Below are positions 26,233 through 34,550 of a stretch of DNA of 64,000 nt, one piece after another. This stretch comes from Marinobacter sp. F4218. GTDB lineage: Bacteria; Pseudomonadota; Gammaproteobacteria; Pseudomonadales; Oleiphilaceae. The notes beneath the pieces are model-generated. The model had not been told where the DNA came from, did not search any database, and saw only the letters and a list, made by a program, of their open reading frames with translations. Position 1 is the first letter of the stretch, and each line of letters begins with the position of its first letter. The translations under genes were made by a program, and so were the position numbers. The stretch lies in the NCBI RefSeq assembly GCF_019443085.1, contig NZ_JAHZIL010000002.1, positions 703,843 through 767,842 of the forward strand. Reading direction: 5' to 3'.

Positions 26233-27411
26233 CTAAAAAGTGTCCTCGGGAACACGCACCCACCCTTCCATGAGTATCCGCGCACTTCGACTCATGATAG
26301 CTTTGGTTGCTGTCCATTCGCCGTCCTCTTGCCGCGCCTCAGCGCCCACACGGAGCGTGCCTGAAGGGTGGCCAAAGGTCACATCGGTACGATCGCCTCC
26401 ACCGGCAGCAAGGTTCACAAGAGTTCCCGGAACGGCTGACGCCGTTGCAATGGCAACTGCAGCTGTGCCCATCATGGCATGGTGGAGTTTGCCCATGGAC
26501 AAGGCTCTGACCAGGACATCGATCTCACCGGCCCTGATCTGTTTTCCACTGGACGAGATGTAATCCGCGGGCGAACTGACGAAGGCAACCTTGGGCGTGT
26601 GCTGCCGATTCGCCGCTTCCTCAATGTTTTCGATCAACCCCATTCGCACGGCACCGTGGGCCCGAATCGTCTCAAACATCGCCAGCGCCTTTGGGTCGCT
26701 GTTGATGTCATCCTGCAATTCAGTCCCTGTGTAGCCGATATCCTCGGCGTTCACAAAGATTGTCGGGATACCTGCGTTGATCATCGTAGCCTTGAGTGAA
26801 CCGACTCCGGGAACCTCGAGTTCGTCAACCACATTGCCAGTCGGGAACATGGCTCCGTCGCCATCGGCGGGGTCCATGAATTCCACCTGAACCTCGGCCG
26901 CCGGGAAGGTCACTCCGTCCAGCTCGAAATCACCGGTTTCCTGAACTTCTCCGTTGGTAATTGGTACTTGGGCGACGATGGTTTTCCGGATGTTGGCCTG
27001 CCAGATACGGACCTTGCAGAAGCCGTTGTCGGGAATGCGATCTCGCGAAACAAACCCACCGTTGATGGCGAATGCGCCGACCGCGGCGGTCAAGTTGCCG
27101 CAATTTCCGCTCCAGTCTACAAACGGCTTGTCGATAGACACCTGCCCGAAAAGGTAGTCCACATCGTGATCAGGCTGGGTAGGGTCAGCCAGGATCACCG
27201 TTTTGCTGGTGCTGGAGGTCGCCCCGCCCATACCGTCGATTTGCTTCTGATAGGGGTCCGGGCTGCCAATGACTCTCAGCAGCAGCTGGTCTCTGGCCGT
27301 ACCCGGAACCCGGGCGGCTTCCGGCAGATCCTGCAGCCGGAAAAACACGCCCTTGCTGGTTCCGCCACGCATATACGTGGCGGGGATTCTGATTTGCGCT
27401 GGAAAGCTCAT
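26233..27411 (-). CDS. prpF: 2-methylaconitate cis-trans isomerase
   Basis: AcnD-accessory protein of 392 residues, diaminopimelate-epimerase-like fold, which isomerises trans- and cis-2-methylaconitate so that AcnD can complete 2-methylcitrate conversion. Motifs: IPATYMRGGTSKGVFF at the start, GMGGATSSTSKTVIL near residue 60, and DWSGNCGNLTAAVGAFAI near residue 100. Its ATG overlaps the AcnD stop (ATGA), showing coupling. It ends about 70 bases from the convergent PEP-CTERM gene. Confidence 0.95.
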   Translation of the reverse strand: MSFPAQIRIPATYMRGGTSKGVFFRLQDLPEAARVPGTARDQLLLRVIGSPDPYQKQIDGMGGATSSTSKTVILADPTQPDHDVDYLFGQVSIDKPFVDWSGNCGNLTAAVGAFAINGGFVSRDRIPDNGFCKVRIWQANIRKTIVAQVPITNGEVQETGDFELDGVTFPAAEVQVEFMDPADGDGAMFPTGNVVDELEVPGVGSLKATMINAGIPTIFVNAEDIGYTGTELQDDINSDPKALAMFETIRAHGAVRMGLIENIEEAANRQHTPKVAFVSSPADYISSSGKQIRAGEIDVLVRALSMGKLHHAMMGTAAVAIATASAVPGTLVNLAAGGGDRTDVTFGHPSGTLRVGAEARQEDGEWTATKAIMSRSARILMEGWVRVPEDTF

Positions 27412-30005
27412 GCGGCGCCCTCCGCCTCCAGGAAGTCCTGAGCGAATCGCTGGAGCACACCCCCGGCGGAGTAGATTGAAACCTCTTCCTCGGTATCGAG
27501 CCGGCAGATCACGGGCACATGCTCGGTGCTGCCGTTCTTACGATGAATCACCAGCGTCAGCTCGGCTTTCGGCGAGGCAACGCCCTCGACATCGTAGGTT
27601 TCCGTGCCATCCAGTGCCAAAGTCTGGCGAGTCGTGCCTTCCTCGAACTGCAAAGGCATCACACCCATACCCACCAGGTTCGTGCGGTGAATGCGCTCAA
27701 AGCCCTCGGCGACGATGGCTTCAACGCCCGCCAGGGCTACGCCTTTGGCAGCCCAGTCGCGGGAAGAACCCTGACCATAATCTGCCCCGGCAATAATAAT
27801 CAGCGGCTGCTTACGCTCCATGTAGGTTTCAATCGCCTCCCACATGCGCGTTACCTTCCCTTCCGGCTCAACCCGGGCCAGGGAGCCTTGTTTCACATTG
27901 CCATTCTCATCCCGGACCATTTCGTTGAACAGCTTGGGATTGGCGAAGGTGGCACGCTGGGCCGTGAGGTGGTCGCCACGGTGCGTTGCGTAGGAATTGA
28001 AGTCTTCCTCCGGCAAGCCCATTTTCGCCAGGTATTCACCGGCCGCACTGTTGGCGAGGATGGCGTTCGAGGGCGACAGGTGGTCAGTGGTGATATTGTC
28101 CGGCAGAATCGCCAGCGGGCGCATGCCCTTGAGGGTCTTCTCGCCGGCAAGCCCACCCTCCCAGTAGGGAGGACGACGAATGTAGGTGCTCTGGGGGCGC
28201 CATTCGTAATTCGGATTGGTGTTCGCCTGGGCATCGCGAGTGATGTCGAACATCGGGATGTAGGTACTGCGGAATTGCTCCGGCTTGACGCTCGCCTTCA
28301 CAATTGCGTCAATTTCTTCATCGTTCGGCCAGATATCTTTCAGCGTTATCGGGTTACCGTCCTGATCATAGCCCAGCGCATCTTTCTCAATATCAAAACG
28401 GATTGTTCCTGCAATCGCATAGGCGACAACCAGCGGCGGAGAAGCCAGGAATGCCTGTTTCGCATAGGGGTGAATCCGCCCGTCAAAGTTCCGGTTACCG
28501 GACAGGACCGCTGTAGAGTATAGGTCCCGGTCGATGATTTCCTGCTGGATCTTTGGGTCCAGCGCACCGCTCATGCCGTTGCAGGTCGTACAGGCAAAAG
28601 CGACGACGCCAAAACCGAGGTCTTCAAGTTCCGGAAGGAGATTGGCCTCTTCAAGGTACATTTTCACCGTTTTGGATCCCGGTGCCAGCGAGGTCTTCAC
28701 CCAGGGTTTCCTCGTGAGTCCCAGCTTGTTGGCGTTGCGGGCAATCAGGCCCGCTGCCACCATGTTCCTGGGGTTCGAGGTATTGGTGCAACTGGTGATT
28801 GCTGCAATGATCACCGCACCATCGGGCATCTTGCCCTCTTCCTGCTCCCACTCACCGGCAATTCCGCGCTTGGCAAGCTCGGAGGTCGGCAGGTGCGCAT
28901 GCGGGTTGGAGGGGCCTGCCAAGGTCCGCTCAACTTTGGACAGGTCAAACTTCAATACCCGCTCGTACTCGACCTGTTTCAGGCTGTCAGCCCAGAGCCC
29001 TGTGTGCTTGGCGTACGTCTCGACGAGGGCAACCTGATCATCCTCACGCCCGGTCAGTTTCAGATAGTCAATCGTCTGGCCATCGATGTAGAACATGGCC
29101 GCAGTCGCACCGTACTCTGGCGTCATATTCGAGATGGTGGCGCGGTCGCCAACCGTGAGGCTGTCTGCACCCTCACCGTAGAACTCCAGGTACGCGCCAA
29201 CAACCCGCTCTTTACGCAGGAATTCGGTAATAGCGAGCACCATATCGGTACCGGTAATGCCCGGCCGCAGCTTACCCGTCAGTTCCACACCGACGATGTC
29301 CGGCAGGCGCATCATCGAGGCACGACCAAGCATCACGCTCTCGGCTTCCAGGCCACCCACACCGACAGAGATGACGCCCAGAGCATCAACCATCGGAGTG
29401 TGGCTGTCGGTCCCTACACAGGTATCCGGGAAGGCTACACCGTCACGGGACTGCACCACCGGAGACATCTTCTCCAGATTGATCTGGTGCATGATCCCAT
29501 TGCCGGGCGGGATCACATCCACATTCTTGAAGGCCGTTTTTGTCCAGTCTATGAAGTGGAAACGGTCATCGTTGCGACGGTCTTCCACCGCACGGTTCTT
29601 CTCAAACGCATCCTTTTCAAAACCCGCGTGCTCTACCGCCAGCGAATGGTCGACGATCAACTGGGTTGGAACCACAGGGTTCACTTTAGCGGGATCACCA
29701 CCTTTCTCAGCGATGGCGTCCCGCAGGCCCGCGAGGTCAACCAGGGCGGTCTGGCCAAGAATGTCGTGACAGACCACACGCGCGGGATACCACGGAAAAT
29801 CCAGATCGCGCTTACTCTCGATCAGCTGCTTAAGTGAAGCCGTCAGCATCTCCGGATCGCAACGGCGGACCAACTGTTCGGCCAGGATCCGGGAGGTGTA
29901 TGGAAGCGTGTCATAGGCACCAGGCTGGATGTCTTCCACGGCCTGGCGGGTATCGAAATAGTCCAGGTCGGTGCCCGGGAGTGGCTTACGGTAATCAGTG
30001 TTCAT
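27408..30005 (-). CDS. acnD: Fe/S-dependent 2-methylisocitrate dehydratase
   Basis: Aconitase-superfamily enzyme of 865 residues, acting with PrpF on 2-methylcitrate in propionate breakdown. The [4Fe-4S] ligands are visible in TSCTNTSNPRNM and, further on, CTTCNGMSG. The swivel domain carries PDNITTDHLSPSNAI and GADYGQGSSRDWAAKG. The length fits AcnD rather than housekeeping AcnA, and the prpC/prpF context settles it. An 81-base gap with a perfect hairpin lies between it and prpC upstream; downstream it overlaps prpF. Confidence 0.95.
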   Translation of the reverse strand: MNTDYRKPLPGTDLDYFDTRQAVEDIQPGAYDTLPYTSRILAEQLVRRCDPEMLTASLKQLIESKRDLDFPWYPARVVCHDILGQTALVDLAGLRDAIAEKGGDPAKVNPVVPTQLIVDHSLAVEHAGFEKDAFEKNRAVEDRRNDDRFHFIDWTKTAFKNVDVIPPGNGIMHQINLEKMSPVVQSRDGVAFPDTCVGTDSHTPMVDALGVISVGVGGLEAESVMLGRASMMRLPDIVGVELTGKLRPGITGTDMVLAITEFLRKERVVGAYLEFYGEGADSLTVGDRATISNMTPEYGATAAMFYIDGQTIDYLKLTGREDDQVALVETYAKHTGLWADSLKQVEYERVLKFDLSKVERTLAGPSNPHAHLPTSELAKRGIAGEWEQEEGKMPDGAVIIAAITSCTNTSNPRNMVAAGLIARNANKLGLTRKPWVKTSLAPGSKTVKMYLEEANLLPELEDLGFGVVAFACTTCNGMSGALDPKIQQEIIDRDLYSTAVLSGNRNFDGRIHPYAKQAFLASPPLVVAYAIAGTIRFDIEKDALGYDQDGNPITLKDIWPNDEEIDAIVKASVKPEQFRSTYIPMFDITRDAQANTNPNYEWRPQSTYIRRPPYWEGGLAGEKTLKGMRPLAILPDNITTDHLSPSNAILANSAAGEYLAKMGLPEEDFNSYATHRGDHLTAQRATFANPKLFNEMVRDENGNVKQGSLARVEPEGKVTRMWEAIETYMERKQPLIIIAGADYGQGSSRDWAAKGVALAGVEAIVAEGFERIHRTNLVGMGVMPLQFEEGTTRQTLALDGTETYDVEGVASPKAELTLVIHRKNGSTEHVPVICRLDTEEEVSIYSAGGVLQRFAQDFLEAEGAA

Positions 30006-30048
30006 CGGCAGAAACTCATGTCAGGTATCGAAGATGTGGGCGGGAACG

Positions 30049-30077
30049 GGCACTCCCGGGAAAACTCCGGGAGTGCC
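30049..30077 (-). repeat. intra-operon hairpin between prpC and acnD
   Basis: A perfect 11-base inverted repeat, GGCACTCCCGG and CCGGGAGTGCC with a 7-base loop, fills much of the prpC-acnD gap. No T-run follows on either strand, so a simple intrinsic terminator is unlikely. Such stems can stabilise upstream mRNA or lower downstream expression. Confidence 0.7.
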
Positions 30078-30086
30078 TCGGCAGGC

Positions 30087-31217
30087 TTACGGGCGCTCGT
30101 CGATGGGCACCCACTTCGAATCCGCGGGACCGGTATACTCGGCACTGGGACGAATGATCCGGTTGTTTTCCCGCTGTTCTTTTACATGGGCAGTCCAGCC
30201 CGAAACCCGCGACATAACAAAGATCGGGGTAAACAGCTCGGTTGGAATGCCCATGAAGTGATAGGCCGAGGCGTGGAAGAAGTCGGCGTTACAGAACAGC
30301 TTTTTCTCCCGCCACATAACCTCTTCACAACGGAGCGAAACCGGGTAAAGGACGGTATCGCCCACTTCATCCGCCAGCTTTTCGGACCATTTTTTGATAA
30401 TCGCGTTACGGGGATCCGAGTCCTTGTAGATGGCATGGCCGAAGCCCATGATCTTTTCTTTCCGCTCGAGCATGCCCATCAGGCCCGCTTCTGCTTCATC
30501 CGGAGTACTGAACCTCTGGATCAGCTCCATGGCTGCCTCATTCGCTCCGCCATGCAGAGGCCCCCGCAAGGTGCCGATAGCGCCCGTCACACAGCTGTGA
30601 ATATCGGACAGCGTGGAGGCGCAGACACGGGCCGTGAAGGTGGACGCATTGAACTCGTGCTCCGCGTACAGGATCAGCGACACGTTCATTACTCGCTCAT
30701 GAAGCTCGCTCGGTTTCTTACCGTGCAGCAGCTCCAGAAAATGGCCACCGATAGAATCAACATCACTGTCAGTCTCAATTCGAACACCTTCGTGCGCAAA
30801 TCGATACCAGTAGGTAATGATCGACGGGAAAACGGCCAGCATGCGATCGATCTTGTCGTCCTGCTCGCTGAAATCTTTTTCCGTCTCCAGGTTGCCCAAC
30901 ATGGAACAACCGGTGCGCATGACGTCCATGGGGTGCGCATCCCTGGGAATCTGCTCAAGCACAGTCTTCAAGGCAGCCGGAAGGCCTCGGAGACTCTGCA
31001 GCTTCTGTTTGTAGGCGTCCAGCTCCTGGCGGTTGGGCAGCTTGCCTCTCAACAGCAGGTAGGCAATTTCCTCAAACTGGGCCTTCTCAGCCAGATCGGC
31101 GATTTCATATCCGCGATAGGTCAGTCCTGCACCGGACTGGCCCACCGTACACAAGGCCGTTTGACCCGCTACCTGTCCGCGCAGACCTGCGCCTCCCAGT
31201 TTCTTCGCTTCAGCCAT
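30087..31217 (-). CDS. prpC: 2-methylcitrate synthase
   Basis: Citrate-synthase-family enzyme of 376 residues that condenses propionyl-CoA with oxaloacetate. It has GLAGVVAG-like early GLRGQVAGQTALCTVG, TYRGYEIADLA, and the catalytic pieces GPLHGGANEAAM (His) and MGFGHAIYKDSDPRN (His). The Asp-containing C-terminal segment ends in SRVSGWTAH. ATG 31217 has GAGGGAGAG upstream. It lies between prpB and acnD in the usual order, which separates it from gltA. Cytoplasmic. Confidence 0.94.
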   Translation of the reverse strand: MAEAKKLGGAGLRGQVAGQTALCTVGQSGAGLTYRGYEIADLAEKAQFEEIAYLLLRGKLPNRQELDAYKQKLQSLRGLPAALKTVLEQIPRDAHPMDVMRTGCSMLGNLETEKDFSEQDDKIDRMLAVFPSIITYWYRFAHEGVRIETDSDVDSIGGHFLELLHGKKPSELHERVMNVSLILYAEHEFNASTFTARVCASTLSDIHSCVTGAIGTLRGPLHGGANEAAMELIQRFSTPDEAEAGLMGMLERKEKIMGFGHAIYKDSDPRNAIIKKWSEKLADEVGDTVLYPVSLRCEEVMWREKKLFCNADFFHASAYHFMGIPTELFTPIFVMSRVSGWTAHVKEQRENNRIIRPSAEYTGPADSKWVPIDERP

Positions 31218-31262
31218 TGTTGCTCTCCCTCATCTCAGGATGATCATCAGTCACGTATCGGA

Positions 31263-32150
31263 TTAGTTATTCTTCTGCTGGAAAAGCTGATCCAGCTTCT
31301 GCTCGAACTCGTGGTAGTTCAGGAAATCATAAAGCTCCATCCGCGTCTGCATCAGATCGACCACATCTTTCTGATCGCCCTTCTCAAGGATGTTCTGGTA
31401 AACAGACAGGGCAGCCTTGTTCATCGCGCGGAAGGCGCTCAGCGGGTACAGAACCATGTCAGCACCGGCATCGCCGAGCTCTGAGCGGTTGTAAAGAGGC
31501 GTGGCGCCAAACTCGGTAATGTTCGCCAGAATCGGCACATCCAGCGCGTCCGCGAACGCCTTGTAATGCTCAAGTTCGGTCACCGCCTCCGCGAAAATAC
31601 CGTCGGCCCCCGCTTCAATACACGCCTTGGCCCGTTCGATGGCAGCGTCCAACCCTTCTTTCTGGAAGGCATCGGTACGGGCCATAATGAAGAAGTCATC
31701 ATCCTCTCTGGCATCTACAGCGGCCTTGATGCGGTCAACCATTTCTTCCTGCGACACGATTTCCTTATTCGGTCGGTGCCCACAGCGCTTCTGGGCCACC
31801 TGATCCTCAATATGGACAGCGGCAGCACCCGCCCGTTCCATCTCACGAATGGTGCGGGCAATGTTGAAGGCCCCACCCCAACCTGTGTCGATATCCACCA
31901 GCAGCGGCAGATCGCAGGCCGCAGTAATACGACGAACATCTTCTACAACGTCATTCATGCTGGTCATGCCCAGATCCGGCAGACCATAGGAGGCGTTTGC
32001 GACACCGCCGCCCGAAAGGTAGATCGCCTGATGCCCTACTTTCTGCGCCATCATCGCCGCATAAGCGTTGATGGTGCCTACAATCTGCAGGGGCTGGTTT
32101 TCTTTCAATGCCTTGCGGAAGCGTGCTCCCGGGGAAAGTTTGGTGGACAT
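31263..32150 (-). CDS. prpB: 2-methylisocitrate lyase
   Basis: Mg-dependent lyase of 295 residues in the isocitrate lyase/PEP mutase superfamily; it cleaves 2-methylisocitrate to pyruvate and succinate. Features: [17 protein letters not shown] near residue 45, metal-binding DIDTGWGG near 85, the KRCGHRPNK active-site loop near 120, and MARTDA. ATG 32150 is preferred to ATG 32165 because GAGGG lies 8 bases upstream and the N-terminus [15 protein letters not shown] matches the family. First structural gene after the GntR regulator. Confidence 0.94.
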   Translation of the reverse strand: MSTKLSPGARFRKALKENQPLQIVGTINAYAAMMAQKVGHQAIYLSGGGVANASYGLPDLGMTSMNDVVEDVRRITAACDLPLLVDIDTGWGGAFNIARTIREMERAGAAAVHIEDQVAQKRCGHRPNKEIVSQEEMVDRIKAAVDAREDDDFFIMARTDAFQKEGLDAAIERAKACIEAGADGIFAEAVTELEHYKAFADALDVPILANITEFGATPLYNRSELGDAGADMVLYPLSAFRAMNKAALSVYQNILEKGDQKDVVDLMQTRMELYDFLNYHEFEQKLDQLFQQKNN

Positions 32151-32168
32151 GATGCGTACCCTCATCTA

Positions 32169-32849
32169 TCAGATAGTTAAAACGCCTTCCTGAATCTTCT
32201 TTTCGATATTTCGGCGAGCGGCGTTGATGTGTCGTTTCATCAAAAATTCGGCGAGTTCACCATCACGCTGGGCAATGGCTTCGACGATACGGCGGTGTTC
32301 ACCGAGCGCCAGATGGGGGCGCCCGGCGGAGGTGCTTAACCGGTAACGGTACATTCGCACCATGTAATAGAGATCGCCCAGTAACATCTGGGCCAGTTTG
32401 GTATTGCGGCTGCCGGTGGCAATGCGGTGATGGAAATCGTAGTCACCCTCTGCCTGGTAATAGGCCTGCCCCTGAGCCTCTTCAATCATGCGTTCGTGAA
32501 CATCCAGTGTAGCCTGCAGGTCGGAAATCTCCGCATCGGTCATTCTCTCGGCAGCCTGCCGGGCGGCAAGCCCCTCCATCACTTCCCGGATGCGATAGAG
32601 CTCAACCAACTCTGCAGCGCTCACGGACACCACTTTCACGCCGGCATGGGGCCGGCGAACCAGAAGCCCTCGGGATTCGAGGCGGCCCAGAGCCTCCCGG
32701 AGCGGTCCGCGGGTCAGGTTGAACCGGGTACAAAGCTCGAGCTCTCCGATCTTTTCTCCCGGAGCGAGCTCACCTTTTACGATGGATGTTTGCAGACAAT
32801 CGAATGCTTCATCCGCACGGGTGTATGTTTTTTCGCTGACCTCTGGCAT
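32169..32849 (-). CDS. prpR: GntR/FadR-type regulator of the prp operon
   Basis: DNA-binding regulator of 226 residues. A winged-helix GntR domain (about 10-75: AFDCLQTSIVKGELAPGEKIGELELC, LTRGPLREALGRLESRGLL) is followed by an all-helical FCD effector domain (about 85-215) with the metal/ligand histidine pattern in DYDFHHRIATGS. It is the first gene of the prp operon, as in Pseudomonas. The ATG at 32849 lacks a strong ribosome site; a TTG at 32912 is in frame but would overlap a palindrome. The likely effector is 2-methylcitrate or a related acid (family knowledge, not shown). Probably autoregulates through the sites just upstream. Confidence 0.88.
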   Translation of the reverse strand: MPEVSEKTYTRADEAFDCLQTSIVKGELAPGEKIGELELCTRFNLTRGPLREALGRLESRGLLVRRPHAGVKVVSVSAAELVELYRIREVMEGLAARQAAERMTDAEISDLQATLDVHERMIEEAQGQAYYQAEGDYDFHHRIATGSRNTKLAQMLLGDLYYMVRMYRYRLSTSAGRPHLALGEHRRIVEAIAQRDGELAEFLMKRHINAARRNIEKKIQEGVLTI

Positions 32850-32851
32850 TT

Positions 32852-32946
32852 TTGTTAACAATCCGGAATATTTTCCAGAGAAATTACGCCGAAAAGCCCA
32901 TATTGTCAACAATGCACTTCAGCACAGTGCAGTTATTGTCAACATT
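32852..32946. promoter_or_regulatory. three GntR-like palindromes upstream of prpR
   Basis: TTGTTAACAA at 32852-32861 is a perfect palindrome. ATTGTCAACAAT at 32902-32913 is a 5+5 inverted repeat around CA. ATTGTCAACATT at 32935-32946 is a near copy. Centres are about 51 and 33 bases apart, close to whole helical turns. All lie between opgD and prpR, the expected site of the prp promoter, and have the TTGT-ACAA half-sites common to FadR/VanR-type regulators. Confidence 0.55.
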
Positions 32947-32957
32947 CAAGCTGCCGA

Positions 32958-34538
32958 TCAGTACAGTTCTCTTTCCTTGGGTGGCGGCGGTGAATACTGA
33001 TACACCCACGTCTCGGTCAGTACTTCGTCACCCAACTTCAGCACCACTGTCAGATCAATGGGGTCAGTCGAATTATCCGGTACAAGATCGAACATCGCTC
33101 GATAGCCGTTGAGCGAAGCCAGGGGCCTCGCCGACGAGATTTCGACAGAGCCGCGACTCACCGTTATCACCGGTTCCACCTGCGCGTCCCCGGATAGCAT
33201 CTCCAACATGCCACCGGCAAAATCGATAACGAACCGCCACGAAAAGTACTCTCTCGGTTGACCTACAACGCCACCCAGCCCTGTCCGGGTTGCTCGGGTT
33301 GTTGCCAGTCTGGCTTCGCCAAGCGGCGCTGTATCGCCCCAGGTGAGACGATAGGAGAACAGATACTCCTGCCCCGGAGACAGGACTGTTTCCGGATTCC
33401 AGTAGGCCACTATGTTGTCGAACGTTTCATCAACAGTTGGAATTTCTACGAGGTCGACGCTGCCCGCGCCCCAGCCATCCAGAGGTTCCACCCAGAGACC
33501 GGGGCGTCGATCATAGAAAACCCCGTCGTCCTGGTAATGATCGAAGTCTCGGTCGCGCTGCAAAAGCCCGAAGCCTTTCGGATGCTGATCGAGGAAACTG
33601 TTGTAGCGGAGACTCCCGGGATTCACGATCGGTCGCCAGATCCACTGATCTGCCCCGGTGTGCATGAGCAGGCCATCTGAATCATGGATTTCCGGTCGCC
33701 AGTCATAGTCCATCCGGCGACTGTTCTCGCCGACCTGATACATGCTGGTCAGTGGTGCAATGCCGAGCCTGTCGATTTCTTTCCTGGGATACAGCGCCAC
33801 CTCAACGTCCATCACAAATCTGGCGCCGGGATCCAATACAAACGCGTAGGCACCGGTGACGCTTGGCGAATCCAGCAAAGCCCAGACCCGGAGTGCCTTT
33901 GCTCCGGGCGCTGGCCGTTCGAGCCAATACTCTGCAAAACGTGGAAATTCCTCACCGTCGGGCCCCGCCGTGTTGATGGCCAGCCCCCGAGCGGACATAC
34001 CGTACTGGATCTCTTTTCCCACAGCGCGGAAATAGCTCGCACCCAGAAAGGCGGCAAGATCCAGCTCAAAATTGGTGTGATAATGAATACGAAAACCCGC
34101 GAACCCCAGGTCCCGGGGAAGTTTTCCCAACGGCTGTTCGCCTTCGTACTTGAAATAATCCGGGTGGTACTCCAGCGGCCAGGCCATACCCTCCTGCACC
34201 TCATGGATGCGAACGGGGGTCTGGAAATACAGGCCGAGATGAAAGAGTTGCACCCGGAATGGCAGAGATTGACCGGCCCACAACGCGCGATCAGGGCGAA
34301 AACTGATTGCCTGATAATCATCCCAGGACAAGGCCTTCAGCGAGTCGGGCAATTCGCCCTCATGGGATTCATAAGATTGCTCGGACAAATACCTGGCCCT
34401 GCCTTTCAGCCACTCGTAGCTGAACGTTTTCGGACCCTCTGACGGACTCTCGCTCTCTGCAGCCCACAACCAGCCGGACGGGAAATAGTAGCTACCCGCA
34501 CCGACTGCAACCCACCTGAGCAGTGAACGCCTGTCCAT
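32958..34538 (-). CDS. opgD: glucan biosynthesis protein D
   Basis: Periplasmic protein of 526 residues of the OpgG/OpgD family that shapes osmoregulated periplasmic glucans. The N-terminus MDRRSLLRWVAVGAG is a twin-arginine signal, as expected for OpgD. The family core is present: SWDDYQAISFRPDRALW, LFHLGLYFQTPVRIHEV, AGFRIHYHTNFELD, FLGASYFRAVG, YGMSARGLAI, and the beta-sandwich C-terminal half with GENSRRMDYDWRPEIHDSDGL. It has GGAGGAAG before ATG 34538 and sits 12 bases after opgH. In E. coli opgD is unlinked to opgGH; here it is in the same run. Confidence 0.92.
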   Translation of the reverse strand: MDRRSLLRWVAVGAGSYYFPSGWLWAAESESPSEGPKTFSYEWLKGRARYLSEQSYESHEGELPDSLKALSWDDYQAISFRPDRALWAGQSLPFRVQLFHLGLYFQTPVRIHEVQEGMAWPLEYHPDYFKYEGEQPLGKLPRDLGFAGFRIHYHTNFELDLAAFLGASYFRAVGKEIQYGMSARGLAINTAGPDGEEFPRFAEYWLERPAPGAKALRVWALLDSPSVTGAYAFVLDPGARFVMDVEVALYPRKEIDRLGIAPLTSMYQVGENSRRMDYDWRPEIHDSDGLLMHTGADQWIWRPIVNPGSLRYNSFLDQHPKGFGLLQRDRDFDHYQDDGVFYDRRPGLWVEPLDGWGAGSVDLVEIPTVDETFDNIVAYWNPETVLSPGQEYLFSYRLTWGDTAPLGEARLATTRATRTGLGGVVGQPREYFSWRFVIDFAGGMLEMLSGDAQVEPVITVSRGSVEISSARPLASLNGYRAMFDLVPDNSTDPIDLTVVLKLGDEVLTETWVYQYSPPPPKERELY

Positions 34539-34550
34539 GCTTCCTCCTTC

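Noticed and set aside
27519..29837. Long plus-strand open frames opposite acnD (27519-28523, 28893-29837)
   Set aside because: Antisense to a conserved aconitase-family gene; no recognisable motifs or ribosome sites.
30018..31484. 488-codon open frame on the plus strand across prpC and prpB
   Set aside because: Fully antisense to two strongly supported prp genes; no family motif, composition typical of a shadow frame in GC-rich DNA.
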